The position numbers and the translations under genes are program-made. Under the pieces are notes generated by a model, which saw nothing but the letters and a program-made list of their open reading frames with translations, was not told the origin of the DNA and ran no database searches. A stretch of 11,101 nucleotides of DNA from CAYTTA01 sp964440655. GTDB lineage: Bacteria; Bacteroidota; Rhodothermia; Balneolales; Balneolaceae. Below are positions 8,417 through 11,101 of this stretch, piece after piece. The DNA is taken from the NCBI GenBank assembly GCA_964440655.1, contig CAYTTA010000065.1, forward strand, positions 1 to 11,101, in the 5' to 3' direction. How positions within the stretch are numbered: the stretch's first letter is position 1; the number at the start of each line of letters is the position of its first letter.

Positions 8417-9370
8417 TCACCCCAGCCGTACGTCAAGATTGTAGCCGTTGGCGAAATCCCTTCCGCTGATCCGGTTCTTTCCGGGCAGCTGCACTTCGGC
8501 CAGCTCCACACTCCCGCTTCCGCATCCGGCCAGCAGGTAGAGCCCTTCGGCGAAGATCAGCTCGCCCGGCTGCAGGTCGATGTCGGGACCGATTTTCGAG
8601 CGGTGCACATTCATTTTCAGATTCCCGTAAAGTGTCCAGGCGCCGGGATGGGGATTCATCCCGCGGATGAAGTTGTGCACTTGCTCCGAATCCCCGGTGA
8701 AATCGATCCTTGCATCCTCTGAAAAGATCTTCGGGGCTTCCGATGCAAGCGACTCATCCTGCGGGATCCGCTCCGCTTCCCCCCGCGCGATTTCATCGAC
8801 CGACCGCACCAGCAGCTCCGCTCCGACCCGTTTCAACCGTTCGTAGAGTTCCCCGGTATTCTCATCCGGTCCGATCCGCACCCGCTCCTGTCCGATTACA
8901 TCCCCCGTATCCACACTCTCCTCCAGGAAGAAGACCGAGCAGCCGGTCTCTTTCTCTCCGTTGATGATGGCCCAGTGGATGGGGGCGGCTCCCCGATAGG
9001 CCGGCAGAAGGGAGGCATGAAGATTCACGGCACCGATCCGGGGGATCTCCAGCACTTCGGGAGGGAGCACCCGGAATGCCACCACCACAAGCAGGTCGGG
9101 CTTGAGCTCCTCAAGCCGGCGGGCCAGGCCGGGATCCCGGGTCGATTCCACCTCCACCACCCGCAGACCGAGCTCCAGGGCACGTTTTTTCACCGGTGTG
9201 GGGGTCGGTTCCGCCCCTCTTCCCCTCCGCTTGTCGGGTCCCGTCACCACAGCCACAATACGGTGATCGCTCTCGGCGAGCGCCTCCAGAGACGGAACGG
9301 CAAATTCGGGTGTTCCCATAAAGATCACCCGTATTCCTTTCCGGAACAGTTTTCTGATCCCCTCCAGCAT
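8417..9370 (-). CDS. fmt: Methionyl-tRNA formyltransferase
   Basis: Transfers a formyl group from 10-formyltetrahydrofolate to Met-tRNA(fMet) in the cytoplasm, making the initiator tRNA for translation. Family signatures are clear: the N-terminal FMGTPEFAVPSLEAL, the catalytic NLHASLLPAYRGAAPIHWAI and SVDTGDV. The Asn, His and Asp used in formyl transfer are N116, H118 and D154 counted from this ATG. A C-terminal OB-like domain follows, with FIRGMNPHPGAWT at the domain junction. About 317 residues is the usual length. The start is unsettled: GTG at 9376, ATG at 9370, or GTG at 9328. The last has a good AAAGGA Shine-Dalgarno site six bases upstream and begins almost where typical family members do, so the first 14 residues given here may be spurious. 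It lies downstream of def, which removes the formyl group after synthesis, after a spacer of about 100 bases. Confidence 0.95.
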   Translation of the reverse strand: MLEGIRKLFRKGIRVIFMGTPEFAVPSLEALAESDHRIVAVVTGPDKRRGRGAEPTPTPVKKRALELGLRVVEVESTRDPGLARRLEELKPDLLVVVAFRVLPPEVLEIPRIGAVNLHASLLPAYRGAAPIHWAIINGEKETGCSVFFLEESVDTGDVIGQERVRIGPDENTGELYERLKRVGAELLVRSVDEIARGEAERIPQDESLASEAPKIFSEDARIDFTGDSEQVHNFIRGMNPHPGAWTLYGNLKMNVHRSKIGPDIDLQPGELIFAEGLYLLAGCGSGSVELAEVQLPGKNRISGRDFANGYNLDVRLG

Positions 9371-9389
9371 TCCCACAGGTTTAGATTTT

Positions 9390-9399
9390 CCGGGCCCGG
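9390..9399. repeat. Perfect 10-base GC palindrome upstream of fmt
   Basis: CCGGGCCCGG reads the same on both strands and sits in the def-fmt spacer, about 20 bases before the fmt ATG at 9370. On the minus strand it is followed by AAAATCT rather than a U-tract, so it is not a terminator. It may be a protein-binding site or a chance GC run. Confidence 0.3.
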
Positions 9400-9418
9400 T
9401 TTATGCCTGGCAACTTGC

Positions 9419-9448
9419 TTCCAGGACCAAACCTTCCAGGATCAAACA
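9419..9448. repeat. Two 15-base tandem repeats in the def-fmt spacer
   Basis: TTCCAGGACCAAACC (9419-9433) is followed at once by TTCCAGGATCAAACA (9434-9448): 13 of 15 positions agree. They lie just downstream of the def stop codon. No role is apparent; a short local duplication is the simplest reading. Confidence 0.5.
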
Positions 9449-9469
9449 GATAGGGCCCATTGCGGCCAG

Positions 9470-10024
9470 TTACTTTTCTGCCAGCGGATAGTCGGTTTCC
9501 AGTCGGCCCGTCTCGATTTTCTCCAGCAGCGGCCGATGTATCCGCCGGCGGAAGGGGGTAAGATAGTTCAGAAAGAGGATACCCTGCAGATGATCATATT
9601 CATGCTGGATCACCCGTCCCGCCCAGCCGGAGAACTCCTGCTCCCGCTCCTGGAACGTGCGGTCAAGCCAGCGCACCCGGACCCGCTCCGGGCGGGTCAC
9701 CTCATCGCGGACCGTCGGAATGCTCAGGCACCCCTCCTCCAGCACCAGAACCTCCTCCCCGACCGGTTCCACCTGCGGGTTGATAAAGACCATCGGCCCG
9801 AGCGAGGGTTCGCCCGCATCCTCGGTCATCGCATCGGCATCGATCACAAAGAGCTGGAGCAGTTCCCCGACCTGGGGGGCGGCAAGTCCCACACCCCGGG
9901 CGTGATACATCGTATCGAACATGTCGTCAATGAGCTCCTGGAGCTCTTCGCTCTGCTCCCCGACCGGTTCGCATTTCCGGCTCAGAATGGGATCATTGTA
10001 GGTGATGATGGGTCTTATGGACAT
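9470..10024 (-). CDS. def: Peptide deformylase
   Basis: Metal-dependent hydrolase that removes the N-formyl group from new proteins as they leave the ribosome. All three family motifs are intact: GVGLAAPQ (44-51, with Q51), EEGCLSIP (metal ligand C99) and QHEYDHLQG (metal ligands H141 and H145, catalytic E142). The length of 184 residues is normal. The start ATG at 10024 shares one base with the ruvX stop (TAATG), which points to coupled translation and explains the lack of a Shine-Dalgarno site of its own. fmt, which adds the formyl group, follows on the same strand. Confidence 0.97.
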   Translation of the reverse strand: MSIRPIITYNDPILSRKCEPVGEQSEELQELIDDMFDTMYHARGVGLAAPQVGELLQLFVIDADAMTEDAGEPSLGPMVFINPQVEPVGEEVLVLEEGCLSIPTVRDEVTRPERVRVRWLDRTFQEREQEFSGWAGRVIQHEYDHLQGILFLNYLTPFRRRIHRPLLEKIETGRLETDYPLAEK

Positions 10025-10452
10025 TAATAATCTTGTTTGGTTTCCAGAAACTGTTGAAGAATGAGTGCGGCCGCGACCTGGTCCAGGCGACCTTTTTCCG
10101 CTCTTTTTTTGCGGGGCACCCCTGCATCGATCAGGGTACGGACCGCCTCTTTGGATGTATACCGTTCATCGATCTTGTAAACGGGTATGGAGGGGTAGTT
10201 CTTTTTCAGCTTTTCGATAAAGGGCCCCACCATGGTGAGTGCCCGGCTCTCATCGCCGGTGGTGGAAACAGGCCACCCGACGACAAACGCAAGTACAGGA
10301 TGCTCCTTACGGTAGTTCTCGATTTCATCCCAGATCCTGTCGGGAGGAAAGGTCCCGGCCGGATTTGCCGAAGTCTGCAGCAGATCCGTCCGGGCCATTC
10401 CGACACGCTTCGTGCCGACATCAAAGGCAAGAATCCGTCCCAGTCGCGTCAA
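10024..10452 (-). CDS. ruvX: Holliday junction resolvase-like / pre-16S rRNA nuclease RuvX (YqgF)
   Basis: RNase H-fold nuclease of the YqgF family; the Escherichia coli member processes the 5' end of pre-16S rRNA, and Holliday-junction cleavage has been reported for relatives. Conserved acidic positions are present: D11 in ILAFDVGTKRVGMA, E96 in KIDERYTSKEA and D124 in GRLDQVAAALILQQFLE. The length of 142 residues is normal. The start is TTG, supported by GGAG five bases upstream and by its position: the TTG overlaps the HU stop as TTGA, a 4-base overlap. There is no ATG or GTG upstream of the DVGT motif in this frame. It sits between HU and def, overlapping both. Confidence 0.94.
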   Translation of the reverse strand: MTRLGRILAFDVGTKRVGMARTDLLQTSANPAGTFPPDRIWDEIENYRKEHPVLAFVVGWPVSTTGDESRALTMVGPFIEKLKKNYPSIPVYKIDERYTSKEAVRTLIDAGVPRKKRAEKGRLDQVAAALILQQFLETKQDY

Positions 10453-10778
10453 TCCGACTCCACGTTCTCCAGTTCTTCCAGCGGCTGACGAAGGAACTCC
10501 TTGAGCAGCTTGCTGGGTTTGAAATGGGTCTTCCGATGGGCCGGCACGTAGATCACCTCATTGGTCTTGGGGTTTCTTGCCTTGGGCTTGGCTTTCGTCT
10601 TCTTTACTTCGAAAACCCCAAAATCCCGCAGCTCGATCCGGCATGTGGGATTGGCGTCCATCATCGTCCCCCGAAGCGCCCCGATGACCTTGTCAACCCA
10701 GGGTTCAGCCTGGTTGAGGGGAACATTCATGGATTCGGCAACTCGACGTACGATATCTCTTTTCGTGTAAGTGATCAT
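10449..10778 (-). CDS. HU/IHF-family DNA-binding protein
   Basis: Small dimeric nucleoid protein that binds and bends DNA. From the ATG at 10778 it has 109 residues: helical N-terminus (TKRDIVRRVAES), the family core LRDFGVFEV (50-58), the DNA-binding arm with ARNPKT (67-72, where P70 is the intercalating proline) and the closing FKPSKLLKEFL. The last dozen residues, EELENVESD and neighbours, form an acidic tail beyond the usual ~90-residue HU. An upstream TTG at 10832 would add 18 residues with no family similarity, so I reject it. The gene is first in the cluster with ruvX and def, and its stop overlaps the ruvX start. Sequence alone does not tell HU from an IHF subunit. Confidence 0.93.
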   Translation of the reverse strand: MITYTKRDIVRRVAESMNVPLNQAEPWVDKVIGALRGTMMDANPTCRIELRDFGVFEVKKTKAKPKARNPKTNEVIYVPAHRKTHFKPSKLLKEFLRQPLEELENVESD

Positions 10779-10842
10779 ATGGAGTAAATAGCTGTTTGTC
10801 AAAGATTTACAGGGATATTTTGCTCCCTTCAAAGGCGGACCT

Positions 10843-10871
10843 AATATAATGGTTCAGCAATTAAAATTTTA
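10843..10871 (-). promoter_or_regulatory. AT-rich candidate promoter region for the HU-ruvX-def cluster
   Basis: The sequence about 65-95 bases upstream of the HU ATG is strongly AT-rich. It has a TATATT -10-like element on the minus strand (10843-10848) and a perfect palindrome TAAAATTTTA (10862-10871) that may act like an AT-rich upstream element. No good -35 box is at the right distance. The plus strand reads TATAAT at 10845-10850, so the polarity is not certain. The leader also has a weak stem, AGGGA/TCCCT (10811-10828). Confidence 0.3.
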
Positions 10872-10971
10872 TTAAAAATGCGCAAGCGTGAATCCGTCTG
10901 TTTTTTATTGACTTGTTTGTCTGATGATGATGAGAAAGCCTAAGAGCTTGCGCCCGAGAGAGCGAGGGCGG

Positions 10972-11060
10972 CGCCGGTTGTTGAGGCGGCGGCCGTGGGA
11001 GGCGTCGGTTGTTGAGATCGCGGCCGTGGGACGCCGATTGTTGAGACGGCGGTTTCTTCA
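10972..11060. repeat. Diverged ~30-base tandem repeats at the right edge
   Basis: Three units start at 10972, 11003 and 11032 (periods 31 and 29). All share CG-N-CG-R-TTGTTGAG followed by N-N-CGCGG or a close variant, and the first two also share GGCCGTGGGA. The third decays after CGGCGG. The rest of the interval 10779-11101 holds the HU leader and promoter region (to about 10875), an AT-rich stretch with an ATG triplet run (10924-10932) and these GC-rich repeats. I see no RNA gene and no convincing protein gene there. Confidence 0.6.
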
Positions 11061-11101
11061 GGGGTCGGGTACCGATAGGAAGGAAGCGCCGGGAGGTTGG
11101 G

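Noticed and set aside
8975..10027. Plus-strand open frame of 350 codons opposite def and fmt
   Set aside because: It spans two genes with intact catalytic motifs on the other strand; GC-rich codon use leaves few stops in antisense.
10880..10953. Perfect 8-base inverted repeat GCGCAAGC / GCTTGCGC with a 58-base spacer
   Set aside because: The arms are short and far apart for a hairpin, and a chance match of this size is expected in a region of this length. No inserted gene or target duplication lies between or beside them.
10924..11101. Plus-strand open frame from ATGATGATG to the window edge, very rich in Arg (MMMRKPKSLRPRERGRRRR...)
   Set aside because: No Shine-Dalgarno site, no family resemblance, and overlapping minus-strand frames are equally open because the DNA is GC-rich. 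The tandem repeats change frame between units, which argues against coding.
10868..11101. Minus-strand frame open from the edge, Pro/Gln/Arg-rich (RLPRPPPQQPAPPSLSRAQ)
   Set aside because: It runs into the AT-rich promoter region before stopping and has low-complexity content only. It is more likely non-coding.
1..11101. CRISPR array, tRNA/rRNA genes, transposase or insertion sequence
   Set aside because: No regularly spaced identical repeats, tRNA-like cloverleaf, conserved rRNA stretch or transposase-like protein was seen on either strand by eye.

Overview
The window is a piece of a Gram-negative chromosome. It is probably a draft or metagenomic scaffold, because it contains a run of ten N. 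Every gene I can support lies on the minus strand, so transcription runs from right to left. Outer-membrane and OmpA-type proteins imply an outer membrane. The moderately high GC, weak Shine-Dalgarno sites, TTG starts and a large Ig-repeat surface protein fit the Bacteroidota/Rhodothermota/Balneolota side of bacteria. That placement is inference; no sequence here fixes a genus.

Right part (about 8.4-10.8 kb): a housekeeping cluster in the order HU-family DNA-binding protein, RuvX/YqgF nuclease, peptide deformylase (def), methionyl-tRNA formyltransferase (fmt). HU and ruvX overlap by 4 bases and ruvX and def by 1 base, so translation of these three is probably coupled. def and fmt are opposite steps of the same N-formylmethionine cycle. 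To the right of HU lies AT-rich DNA with the likely HU promoter, then GC-rich DNA with diverged ~30-base tandem repeats and no convincing gene.

Middle (7.5-8.2 kb): a cytoplasmic ankyrin-repeat protein with a strongly acidic C-terminal tail. It has its own plausible sigma70-type promoter and is separated from fmt by 183 bases.

Left part (1-7.3 kb): a cell-surface pair. First comes a 559-residue outer-membrane protein with an N-terminal beta-barrel and two tandem OmpA-like domains, the second of which has lost the key peptidoglycan-binding residues. About 120 bases downstream starts a giant exported protein: signal peptide, right-handed beta-helix, a divergent InlB-type repeat with an insertion, then at least twelve Ig-like domains of mixed Big_1 (invasin), filamin-like and other types. 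It runs off the left edge of the window. The N run at 1022-1031 is a scaffold gap inside this gene. The reading frame resumes, shifted by one, on the far side and stays open for 340 codons to the window edge, so the apparent stop at 970 is an artefact.

The best candidate for an interesting system is this OmpA-type outer-membrane protein plus giant beta-helix/Ig protein pair. A working idea is that the OmpA protein is the cell-wall-tethered partner of a large adhesin, similar in arrangement to porin-like proteins encoded beside giant adhesins in gliding Bacteroidota. That function is not shown by the sequence.
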